Source: Chlorops oryzae
Taxonomy: Eukaryota; Arthropoda; Insecta; Diptera; Chloropidae
DNA length: 64,000 bases
Direction: 5' to 3'
Assembly (NCBI GenBank): GCA_020466095.1
Contig: CM035808.1
Location: forward strand, 42,193,555-42,257,554
In this document: piece after piece, positions 25,880 through 34,850 of the stretch
How positions within the stretch are numbered: the first letter of the stretch is position 1
Layout: every line of letters begins with the position of its first letter
Translations under genes and position numbers: made by a program
The notes under the pieces: model-generated
Told to the model about the DNA's origin: nothing
Database searches by the model: none
Seen by the model: only the letters and a program-made list of their open reading frames with translations

Positions 25880-26301
25880 AATTCCTATAGCAGCGCTCTC
25901 TTTCCTTATCTTCCCTACGAACTTCGAGCACGATCACTTGCAGCACTGTTCTCTGTCAAACCCTCTACAGGTAGCTAAGAACAGAACACTTGGGCAAAGC
26001 CACCACCAATATCACTCACAAGCATTGCTCCCAGCGTAGTTCGTCTGCCATACAGCGCAACATAAACTACTTAAAGGGCCTACCAGAGGACGAAGGGTAT
26101 CATTCTGGAATCAGATTCCAAACAGTGAACACTCCAATTATTTTCTGCGCGTCAAAACTTTTGTGCTCGAGAATTTCTTTCAAGTGCCCCAATTCAAAGA
26201 AAAAGAAAAAAAGTAAAAAACAGAAATTTTAAATTCAGAGAAACTATTTTTTGTTTTGTTTTTGTAAAAGAACATTAAATCATCTCACCCAGTGGAGTAA
26301 A
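25880..26301 (+). other. ATG-free leader region of l'sc
   Basis: After the ATG at 25877..25879, no ATG occurs in any plus-strand frame until the l'sc start at 26302. About six or seven would be expected by chance in 420 bases of even composition. This fits a transcribed 5' UTR or promoter-proximal leader and supports 26302 as the true start. The first part has CT/CG-rich unique sequence and the last 130 bases are A- and T-rich. Where transcription begins inside it is not certain. Confidence 0.5.
26071..26106 (+). promoter_or_regulatory. Candidate core promoter (weak TATA plus Inr)
   Basis: TCATTC at 26101..26106 fits the arthropod initiator TCAKTY, placing the start at A26103. A weak TATA-like CTTAAA lies at 26071..26076, about 32 bases upstream. 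I see no DPE match near +28. This would give a 5' UTR of about 200 bases with no upstream ATG. Initiator matches are frequent by chance, so 5' end mapping is needed. Confidence 0.25.
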
Positions 26302-27129
26302 ATGGCCAGTGTTTGTATGCCACAGTCGAATTACCAGCAGCAGCATTTCAATATCATGTTGCTGCAACATCAACAACATCAAAATCAGCAGCACTCATCG
26401 CAATTCCATGCGAAACACCAGCAGCGAATTGCACCGGCATCGTCGAAAATTCTTGGCAACAGCAACCTGCACAACATTCAAGCTGTGCCGAGCTCCCAAA
26501 ATTTTGGACCTATGCTAGCCAAGAAGAAATACACATACGCCAACATGCCGTACGGGGAGCAGTTGCCGTCCGTGGCACGTCGCAATGCACGCGAGCGCAA
26601 TCGTGTCAAGCAAGTTAACAACGGTTTCGCCAATCTACGCCAACATCTTCCACAAACGGTCATCAATGCTCTATCGAACGGTGGTCGTGGTGCGGCAAAG
26701 AAACTCTCCAAAGTGGATACACTCCGCATCGCTGTTGAATATATTCGCGGCCTCCAAGATTTGCTCGATGAAACTCATCCGACTGACACGGCGAGCGTAA
26801 ATGCACATTTACTGGATGACTGCAGTAGTGAAGACAGCAACTATGCAGACTCTTCAATCGGCAGCCCAGTAAATGAGGCCAGACAAACAACAACAACAAC
26901 TGCAACTACAACTACATTAAATCACTTGCACTCCTATCATTCGGAAGCCTCGGCATCGCCAACACCATCATATTGCGACTCGGACATTTCAATCGGTGGA
27001 GCAGCGCAATATATGCAACCGTTAAAATTGGAAGAGGAGCAATTTAAATTCGAAGCTTTTGGTAATTACAACGATCAACCAGATGATGAAGAATTACTGG
27101 ACTACATTTCGTCCTGGCAGGAGCAATAG
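26302..27129 (+). CDS. l(1)sc: Lethal of scute, proneural bHLH transcription factor
   Basis: An intronless 275-residue AS-C protein. Residues 1-60 are Gln/His-rich, as in Drosophila L'sc. Residues 82-101 read MPYGEQLPSVARRNARERNR, the L'sc-type run into the basic region (about 92-104). Helix 1, a Gly-rich loop (SNGGRG) and helix 2 (KVDTLRIAVEYIRGLQDLL) end near 155. Thr repeats lie at 196-205, an SPTPSYCDSDIS motif at 219-230, and the C-terminal AS-C motif DDEELLDYISSWQEQ at 261-275. The family binds E-boxes as a dimer with Daughterless and specifies neural precursors; L'sc acts mainly in embryonic neuroblasts and muscle progenitors. The start at 26302 (context GTAAAATGG) is chosen because the encoded MASVCMPQ resembles the Drosophila N-terminus; the open frame extends 17 codons upstream without another ATG. 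L'sc rather than Scute or Achaete is supported by the N-terminus, the MPYGEQLPSVARRN block and the C-terminus ending SSWQEQ. Confidence 0.97.
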   Translation: MASVCMPQSNYQQQHFNIMLLQHQQHQNQQHSSQFHAKHQQRIAPASSKILGNSNLHNIQAVPSSQNFGPMLAKKKYTYANMPYGEQLPSVARRNARERNRVKQVNNGFANLRQHLPQTVINALSNGGRGAAKKLSKVDTLRIAVEYIRGLQDLLDETHPTDTASVNAHLLDDCSSEDSNYADSSIGSPVNEARQTTTTTATTTTLNHLHSYHSEASASPTPSYCDSDISIGGAAQYMQPLKLEEEQFKFEAFGNYNDQPDDEELLDYISSWQEQ

Positions 27130-27340
27130 GACCACCACACTGTTAGAACCATTATCCGCCTGCGAAATCAAATCAAAAAAAAAAAAAAAAAACAACAAGA
27201 AAAAAATATCATTTGCGACACACCAGTCCAGTGGTCAATTACCTTGTGCACTGCTTGGCCGAGTTCGTGTGTGCTGCGTTTTGTCGTTCCTGTCATCGAG
27301 GACTAGTCAAGGTGTATTTCTATATAAATTCTGTACATTT

Positions 27341-27348
27341 TGTAAATA
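27341..27348 (+). promoter_or_regulatory. Candidate Pumilio site TGTAAATA in 3' UTR
   Basis: An exact match to UGUANAUA, the Pumilio recognition element, 212 bases after the stop codon. Pumilio represses or destabilises target mRNAs, including neural ones, in Drosophila. A single 8-base match in AT-rich sequence is weak evidence. Confidence 0.3.
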
Positions 27349-27418
27349 TTAACATAGCAGTGCCTTGAGTATTATTTGATTATAAAAAACGATTCTAGCT
27401 TAAGTACAAAATAAGCTA

Positions 27419-27431
27419 AATGGAAGACAAT
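27419..27431 (+). promoter_or_regulatory. Proneural box in the l'sc 3' UTR
   Basis: AATGGAAGACAAT is an exact 13-base match to the proneural box that Lai and Posakony described in 3' UTRs of Drosophila proneural genes (achaete, lethal of scute, atonal). Its GGAAGAC core is complementary to the GY box (GTCTTCC) of Bearded-family and Enhancer of split transcripts, and RNA duplex formation was proposed. It lies 290 bases after the stop. Location in the correct 3' UTR makes chance unlikely. Function here is inferred from conservation. Confidence 0.85.
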
Positions 27432-27481
27432 GATTTAAAACACTTTAGACTAAGTTCTTAGAATTAATGTTAAGCAACAAC

Positions 27482-27488
27482 GGAAGAC
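27482..27488 (+). promoter_or_regulatory. Second GGAAGAC core in the 3' UTR
   Basis: The 7-base proneural-box core recurs 58 bases after the end of the first box, in the context AACGGAAGACACT, so the flanking bases of the full box are only partly kept. It would still pair with a GY box. It may be a degenerate duplicate or chance. Confidence 0.4.
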
Positions 27489-27771
27489 ACTAAACTTAGC
27501 ATAAGAATCTTTTATACAAATTGTTGAACATATTAAAATTATTGAAAAAGAAAAATATAAAACAAAAATTATTTAAAATGAATTTCTTTGAACTTTTCAC
27601 TTTTCAATTCCTGAAGGTTCCTTTCCAAAAAAAAAAAAAACTCCCGATAGTGATCACTCTTATGACGATTGCTACGATCAATGTTCCTATCGTAACTCAA
27701 TATTTGAACAAGATGCAATTAGTTGTCATGGAAAACAAGCTTCAAACAGGAAGAAACTATGAGTAATCGGC

Positions 27772-27777
27772 AATAAA
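27772..27777 (+). terminator. Candidate poly(A) signal of l'sc
   Basis: This is the first canonical AATAAA downstream of the l'sc stop codon, 642 bases away. A variant ATTAAA at 27532..27537 is nearer. Either could be used; both leave the proneural box and the second GGAAGAC core inside the transcript. Confidence 0.4.
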
Positions 27778-27790
27778 ATCCAGCTCTTTA

Positions 27791-30700
27791 GGTAGCATAC
27801 CTTGGCATGTGAGCCAACTAATCCAGTTATGTTGATTAGAAATGAAACAGCAACAACAACAAATAAATCCAATTATACTTGTGGTAATCAATTTGAAAGA
27901 AATCACCCCTTGTGAAGCATATCCTCTGGAATTCCACCCCACTCACCTCAAGCAATTTAACGCTAGTACAAAGTATCCTTTTGCACACGCGCATGAAGCG
28001 TGCACCGGAAATCATAAAAATTTTCATTTAAATTTTAACAATTAGAAAAAGTGCTTATTCAAACGTTAGCTCCCAAGCGCATTAATAGCCCAACCGAAAA
28101 GCGGAAGTTACCAGTCACGCCTCATAGATTCAAGGATCACGTGTTTCAACTCTTAGCCGAATGTACTGAAGAATACCTAATAAGTAGAGAAAGAAAAGCT
28201 GCTCGACCAATTCATGTCATCGACGGTCCAGAAAGGCGTTGGTAATTTTTTATATATTCTTATTTTTCGCTTAGTAATCTACTTCCGGTTAATACGAGTT
28301 CCGCCTGACGTCCCTAAAATTTCCGAACACATGCGCCAAGGACGACAGGACGAAGAGCAAACAATACGTAACAGGAACGTGTGCCAGGCAAGACAGGAAC
28401 ACGCCCAATTAATGCAAAAAAAAAAAAAAATTGAAAGAAACACGAAAACCCGAAAAAAATTGTCCATGCGATGATGTATGCGAACAAAATTGCCACAGAA
28501 CAAAAAATTTTGTCAACCCAACAACCTCCTTTCCTGCTCGTTATTTATGCAAAAATGCAAAATTTTCGGACTGAATGAAATTAACACCCTTCTGGCAGGA
28601 GTCCCTCGATGCATGGCGAGCAGTGCATTCATAAGACGGATTCCTTGAAACTCGTTATGAAATAAAATATTTTCTTTTTCGCTTTCAAAATAATTCTGGT
28701 TAAGCCAGGATTTCTTTTATTCACAATACCTGACCATTAATTGGATATGAAGTAATATGAGAGTGTCTTTATGCAAAAAGGAACGCAAAATACTGGAAGT
28801 GCATTTGTTGTGTAACGTTACAATATAGTTCTTTAAAGTACCTACAGTACAGAACTTAATATTGTTTGAAATGTTCTTAGTGCCATCCTTTTTCGTTTTC
28901 TTTTTAGAAAATCGATCGTTTATTTTTTTGTTTTTTTCATTTATTTGTGCCAGGAAAAAGACAATTTGAAGCCAATCCATGCGCTAAATTTTAAGCTTGT
29001 ATCTTAAGAAAAAGGAATATTTCTGAAGAATTGAAGTCACCCAAGTTTTACTTCTGCTATTCGCCTCTCTATTGACTGCTGTTGACGCATAATAAGAGTT
29101 AGAAAAGCATCAGTAACCGGTGGAACTGTTGAAAGTATCTCAAACTAGTCGAGGACGTAGAATACTTCCTGCTATCATTTGATGATCCCATTAAAAGTTT
29201 TGTTGGCTCTGTTGAAGGAGTTTCAGCAGGAGATCGAGATAGAATCCCAATGTACTTTTTTCTATTCCCTCAACAGTGTCTTCTCTCTTCTGATTTCGAC
29301 AGGATGAAGGAAATAGAAAGAAAGACTGAATGTCGGTGGTTAGAAAAAATAGGAGGAACTACTGTACAAAGATTTCTCTACAATCGCACAAAATTTGATG
29401 CCAAATTTACGATAATTGTCAGAAAACGCTGGCTCATTGTTTCTCAAAATCTTTGCTTCCCTATTTTTCCTTTCCTTTTCACTTTTACGGAAATTGTAGA
29501 CGTCAGCTTAAACGGACATAAAGATTGCTTAAGCATTGTTACCGGATATCAAAAGGAGCTTAAGTAGGTATAATAAGAACGACGATCCTATGAGGGTCCT
29601 TCCACCTGAGGCAGTTAGTTCTTCGCAAAAAGAACAGACAAAGCGGAAAACGAGCGTAGCTAAGTCGTAGGTGTCACAATATGGGCTAAGCCAATGAATG
29701 ATTTCTTGTTAAATTCCTTCCAATTCCTTCTAAAGAATCCACCATGTGATTTTTTCACAAAAAAAAAATCTCCGCCATTTACGCAATTCGGGCCTTTAAA
29801 CTTGAAGATTCGTAATCCTTAAGTTTGGACGTGTGTCGATATCGAATTCCAGACGTACTTCTCTCGTCTCGTTTTTTTTTTTTTTTCCTTTGCTGTTGTC
29901 TCAGTCCATTCCATAGCCTATACCTACATATGTATATCCGGGTCAGGAAGTACATATTTATTTTGCACTGCTCCTTCATAAAAATGTCACAGTGCATTGC
30001 AGTTAAGTGCTTGTTACACAAATTTTTATGAATTTTTCTTTCTTCGGCCTCTTTCGGGCTCATGGAAACATTGTAATTTGATCGGAATGTTATTTTTTCG
30101 TTTCTCAAAGGACAACAAAAAAAAAAGCGGTTCACAAAAATGTTCGTTTGCAAAGGCGACCTAGAGACACATATGCATATGTAGATTTTAATATTCATCT
30201 TGAGTTTATTATTGAAATTTGTTTTGGCGTCACATAAATTTGTGTTTGCTTCCACTAAAATGTTGTCCCAATAACGCCTACTGTCCATTATGTAGATTTA
30301 TGTCTGTTGGTCTTTCTTGGCATTTGTTCATTTATCTTCAAGAGAAGTTTTCCATTTCTCTAGCCCATTTGAAATACTGTGAATTTTGACACTTTATCGC
30401 AGTGCTCCTTTGGTCAAAGGGTAATTGTGGACAAACTATTCCATTACGTCTGCACTTGAGCTAAAGTGGAGGAGAAGCTACCAAACAGATCCAGCTCTTC
30501 AATCAAAGCTGTTCTGCGAAAAACTATTACTTCTGACAAAATACTTAATGGGCGCCAAGTTTTTATGGAATGCAAGGAGATACGAGTATGTGAAAGCAAA
30601 GTAAAGATAAGATAGATGCTAAGCAGTAGCAGGCAAAATCAACCAGTTTCTGATGCAGCCAGAACGTCAATCACTTAAAATTTATGGCATACGTATGTAT

Positions 30701-32342
30701 TCACCAAATCCGAATCGAATCAAAGAATATAAAATGATATTTCATAGAAATGCTGGCAATGCTAAAATGCCCCCAGAAACATCAACTATCGATACCATGT
30801 ATCGGTTTAAGGACTGGCAATGCTTTAATCGATACTTAGATAACCATTTCTCTTGCAGTATTGCCACCACATAAGTCCTTTTTTGCAGAAATTTTACATA
30901 ATTTGTCATCCTAGTCTTCACCACCTGACTCTAGATTGGAGAGTCCGCAACTTTTTGATCGCTTAGGGCTTCAAAATTTGTTCACATTAAGCTACCCATC
31001 ATTTAATTAATAAGACAAAAAGTACTCAGCATCTACACAGTTTCAGTAAATTTCAAAAGCAGCTACTTATAAATTTCACAAAAAGGATTTTTGACTTGTC
31101 GTTGACAGTGGCGCAAACCACAAAACAAAACCGAATGCCGATCAAAGTCCTGCCTAGACATCATTTCAATCAACTCGACTCATTCATACGCGTATCACGC
31201 GTGGCAATCAAACGCAGCTAAACGAAAGGAGAGAAAATTGAATAGAGTTCTAGGAATACAGTCTCAAGCGAATGCATAAATTCCGTATTTCAACCACATT
31301 TCAGCCGAACAATCGCTATCGATCCTCATGCTGGTGATATTTGTTTACGAGTCAGAAGCAGCCATTTCAATTCTCTCCTACTGACTCATACAGGAATCAG
31401 CCCCACCATTTCATTCACCATTCAGTTTGTTGAGTTTTCTGATCTTTAACCTTTTGTTCGTGATGTCCTTGATTTGAAAACATTTTTCTACAGCGCAATA
31501 AACGATCCCTTCCTACAAAGGACCCCAAGTAGAAAGTTGAATGAAACTTTTGTTCCACATGACAGTCATAAACTTTTAAAGTCGCTTTGTCAAAATTCCC
31601 ACTTTTTTTCATTCTTTTCTACGCTTATCCATTTCGCCGTTCAGGACACGCAGGACATGAGTTCTGCGTAGGAGCGGTAGGAACTTCTTTTACCTGAATA
31701 CACTATTTTTCAGAGGTTCTTTTATAAGCAGTGAATACACTTTTACCGTCATTGTTGGCAATGCACATGTGTAATCAAAAATATCGTACAGGGGAATGAA
31801 GGCATTGTATTTGCGCATCTGGGTATGATATTTTATGTTGGCTCACAGTTTGATGAATATCATAAACAAATACGCTCTCAGACATAGTTCAGGAGTAAAA
31901 TATTTGATGACGTTCAGGCAGGGATGTTAAAAATTCTGAAAACAAAATGATTCGAGAGCAAATTTGGGTATACTTCAAAAGCAGTGAGACAAAAATTCTT
32001 CTAAGTTAAGTTATTTCTGCATTTTCTCCATAAGAGTGAAAAACTTTTTTATACAGTCCAATCTGAACAGAATGAACCGCCGATAGAGTAAAAATATTGG
32101 TGGTGTGAGCACATTGACTGGGGTTTAACAACAAATAACGCTGGTGGTTTAACTTTTCGCTAGAAGACCTTTAAATATTCGTTAGGAGAACTTAATGAAA
32201 CAAACATTCCTTTTGAATTAAAAAAAAACCAATTTTTTTGGACCTTCCACGTTAATTATAATATGTACCCATATTTGCACCAAATAAAGCAATTGAAACG
32301 TACAAAAATTGAGCCCCGATAGCGTCAACAGCCTCAGTAATA
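27791..32342. other. Gene-free downstream flank of l'sc
   Basis: No gene recognised. The longest frame is on the minus strand (29779..30288, 169 codons). It has a Lys-run and repeated Ile-Tyr-Ile-Cys from a CATATG-type repeat, an ATG-start frame on the opposite strand, and no domain I know. A further AATAAA occurs at 27862..27867. Poly-A/T runs are frequent. No transposon ends were identified. Confidence 0.5.
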
Positions 32343-33160
32343 AACAAGTAAGGGTGTTATAGTCAGGCGAGCCTGACAATAAAATACCCGACACAGACTC
32401 ACATGTTCAAATAATTTTTAATATCAAGAGGTGTTTAAGGCCATAAGGGGCCCCATATACCGACGTGTGTTAAATTTCTTTATGAAAACCTCCCCTTTTC
32501 CACGCCCACTTTTCCACTTTTTTTGAATTTTATTCGGAGGCATAGATATACGCTCAAATTCTAATTTTCATTGAAATATTTCGAAAAAGTCAGATTTTGG
32601 GGCAGGTTTGAGATTTTTGTGACAGACCCTAGTACTGGAGGTACCCTTAATAATGGGCCGATCAAGGAAATTTTTTGGGAGGATGTTTATAGCTACAAAG
32701 GAAGCATAAATGCCAAATTTCGTTCAAGTCCCATTTGAATTTCGAGTGTAGGAGGCAATTTTCGAAAAATACCCTTCGGCCACGCTCACTTTTAAAATTT
32801 TTGGAAATAATGCTATAATAACTGGCCTTTAAATATGTTCAAATATCAACTTTCATCAACATATCTTTAAAAACTTCGATTTTAGAGCAGTTTTTGTGAT
32901 TTTCGTAACAGACCCTAGTAGTGGAGGTACCCCTAAAAATGGTCCGATCGGGTCCATTCTCGAACTTGTTCTTACTCATGTCGCCGTGAGCTCAACTGCT
33001 TCGATAAGATAGCTGTATACAGACAGACGGACAGACGGACATGTCTAAATCGAATCTCCTAGTGACGCTGATCATTTCTATATATATTTTGTAAGGTCTA
33101 TTTCGACTGGTTCACACAAACGCAATATACCCTCGACACAGAGTGTGTCGGGTATAAAAA
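32343..33160 (+). mobile_element. Mini-me/DINE-1-like element, type A, complete copy
   Basis: It starts AACAAGTAAGGGTGTTATAG followed by the hairpin GTCAGGC/GCCTGAC, and ends GAGTGTGTCGGGTATAAAAA. Near the 3' end are GACAGACGGAC units (the (GTCY)n microsatellite read from the other strand), then a core containing AATCGAATCTCCTAGTGACG, then TATATATA. This microsatellite-core-microsatellite layout is that of dipteran mini-me elements. Non-coding, about 0.8 kb. It contains the empty site for the 3.0 kb insertion at 13797..16839. Confidence 0.75.
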
Positions 33161-33640
33161 AAAATTTAACCCTGAGGAGTTATATGGAAAATAAATAAAT
33201 TTCCAGTAATTAAAGAAATCAAATTTTTACGCAGATTAACAGCCAACTGTCAGGACTTTTAAGACATGTCGAATTTTTATAAACTTATTTGCAGAATCAA
33301 CTGGTTTATGACATCAAAACCCCTATTAAGAAAAGCACGTTAGTACAAAACACTTTGTTTTTTTTTTCTTTCACAATTAAAGTGTTTTCCTTGGTGTAAT
33401 AATCGTGTTTCTTGAGCTTAAATTTTGGTTTCAAGTGGCCCAAACGCAAAATTGTGCTAATTTCCAATAAGTGCTAAGAGCTTCACAAGCGCCAAGAACT
33501 TGCTGAAATGAAGTGCTTAGTTCGAAGGACATGCCAATGTTAAAATCATGTGTGTTTAAAAGGAGATACAAGCGCTTTCTTGCTGCTTATAAGAGTTTTT
33601 GGTCCGACTGGTTTAGTACAAATACTTCATAGTAAGCTAT
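33161..33640. other. Gene-free spacer
   Basis: AT-rich unique-looking sequence between the type A element and the tRNA-like sequence. I see no gene, inverted-repeat element or strong motif. Confidence 0.5.
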
Positions 33641-33645
33641 GAACC

Positions 33646-33935
33646 CGTGGCTCTAGGATAGCGTAGGAGATGCGTACTATGCTCTTGATCGCAGAGTCCG
33701 AGGTTAGATTCCCGTCACAGGCGAAACGGAGTGTAATGTTCCAAGCCTAGCACTGCTTATTCAAAAAATCGCATGTGAACCCAGCAGGAAATGTCACCCT
33801 GACAGAAACAATGATGTCAGGATGAATTTAGTGCCGACATGCCTGACATTTCGTAGAACACTTTGCATGACATTTGTACACAAAGTGACAGTGACTTGCC
33901 AGGTGTCACGCTAGAGGGTGCGATGGCGAAAAAAG
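33646..33935 (+). mobile_element. Possible tRNA-derived SINE, plus orientation
   Basis: 33646..33718 looks like a decayed tRNA: TGGCTCTAGGATAGCG resembles a pol III A box, and GGTTAGATTCC at 33702..33712 differs from the B-box consensus GGTTCGANTCC at one base. The sequence after it contains several short paired TGACA/TGTCA words. There is no clean cloverleaf, so it is not called as a functional tRNA. The SINE end is a guess. Confidence 0.4.
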
Positions 33936-33989
33936 CTTTTGAGAGCCGCATATGCTCTTGTTTCTCTAAATGTCTATTTTCAGAAATCT

Positions 33990-34763
33990 TTTTATACCCA
34001 GCGTAAGCGGAGATATAGACAAATATATATAGAAATGATCAGGATCAAAAACTGAATCGATTAAGACATGTCCGTCTGTCCGTCCGTCCGTCTGTCCGTG
34101 GTCGGATCTCCTCCGAAACGGCTGAACCAATGAAGTCGAAATTTGGCACACATGTATATCGGGGTCCGATCCTAAGTAAAATTGGGAGACATCCGCCCAC
34201 TGCCACGCCCACAAATGAATTTATTGTGTTTTCAGTAAAATGCTTGTAACTTGCGAACCACTCAACACATTCCATTGATATTTGGTGTATTGGTAAACTA
34301 CGAAAAGGGACATATCCTGGAAAAAAATGGACGCCGTCCTCCTCGAGCCACGCCCACAAATAAGGGCTTATCGTAACTTCTGAAGTAAAAGGCGTAGAAG
34401 TTTAAAAATCGCAACATAGGTTGACCAACCCAAATGAAAGGTGTAGGGAAAAAATTTATGTTGCCCGCCCACTTCCACGCCCACAAATGAAGATTTCTCG
34501 TAACTTCCGAAAAATGGACGCCGTCCTCCTCGAGCCACGCCCACAAAGAAATAAGCTTTCGTAACTTCTGAAGTAAAAGGCGTAGAAGCTTAAAATTCGC
34601 AACATAGGTTGACCAACCCAAATGAAAGGTGTAGGGAAATAATTTATGTGGCCCGCCCACTGCCACGCCCACAAATAGAGAAGCAAAACATAGTGCGCTC
34701 ATAATGTCGGGACGCTGGGTATTTCAAAGTCGGGCTTGACCGACTTTAGCTTTCTTACTTGTT
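33990..34763 (-). mobile_element. Mini-me/DINE-1-like element, type B, minus strand
   Basis: On the minus strand it begins AACAAGTAAGAAAGCTAAAG, the type B start, and ends TACGCTGGGTATAAAAAG. It contains a (GTCY)n array at 34069..34100, a core and TATATATA toward its 3' end, and internal units with GTGGGCGTGGCAGTGGGCGG. Open frames on the minus strand encode repeated VGVAVGG-type peptides that come from these units and are not genes. Confidence 0.75.
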
Positions 34764-34779
34764 TTCAATTATTGTTAGC

Positions 34780-34850
34780 CTCAAAGAGGAACCGAACTCA
34801 CGATTTTAGGACTCTGAGGCCCGCACGCTTTCCACTACGCCACGTCATGC
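34780..34850 (-). mobile_element. tRNA-like sequence, probable SINE head
   Basis: On the minus strand it has an exact A box, TGGCGTAGTGG (34832..34842), and a near-perfect B box, GAGTTCGGTTCC (34788..34799), at normal tRNA spacing. Acceptor and T stems do not close cleanly, and no confident anticodon can be read, so a SINE head or tRNA relic is more likely than a working tRNA gene. It abuts the type B element, with the other tRNA-like sequence on the far side in opposite orientation. Confidence 0.45.

Larger units (their letters stand above)
27130..27790 (+). other. l(1)sc: 3' UTR of l'sc (extent approximate)
   Basis: This A/T-rich sequence follows the stop codon and carries the regulatory motifs listed separately: a proneural box, a second GGAAGAC and a Pumilio-type site. 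Candidate poly(A) signals are ATTAAA at 27532..27537 and AATAAA at 27772..27777. I see no Brd box (AGCTTTA), GY box (GTCTTCC) or K box (TGTGAT) in it. The end is inferred from the second signal, and cleavage could also occur after the first. Confidence 0.6.

Noticed and set aside
26309..26905. Other-frame ORFs overlapping the l'sc coding region on both strands
   Set aside because: They share the sequence of the l'sc CDS in wrong frames and arise from its CAG/CAA-rich and GC-richer codon use.
29779..30288. 169-codon minus-strand open frame, the longest after l'sc
   Set aside because: Low-complexity Lys and Ile/Tyr/Cys runs, no recognisable domain, an opposite-strand frame overlaps it, and no promoter or splice structure can be supported.
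33646..34850. Functional tRNA genes
   Set aside because: A and B boxes are present but neither sequence folds into a clean cloverleaf with a readable anticodon by eye, so both are treated as SINE-like relics.
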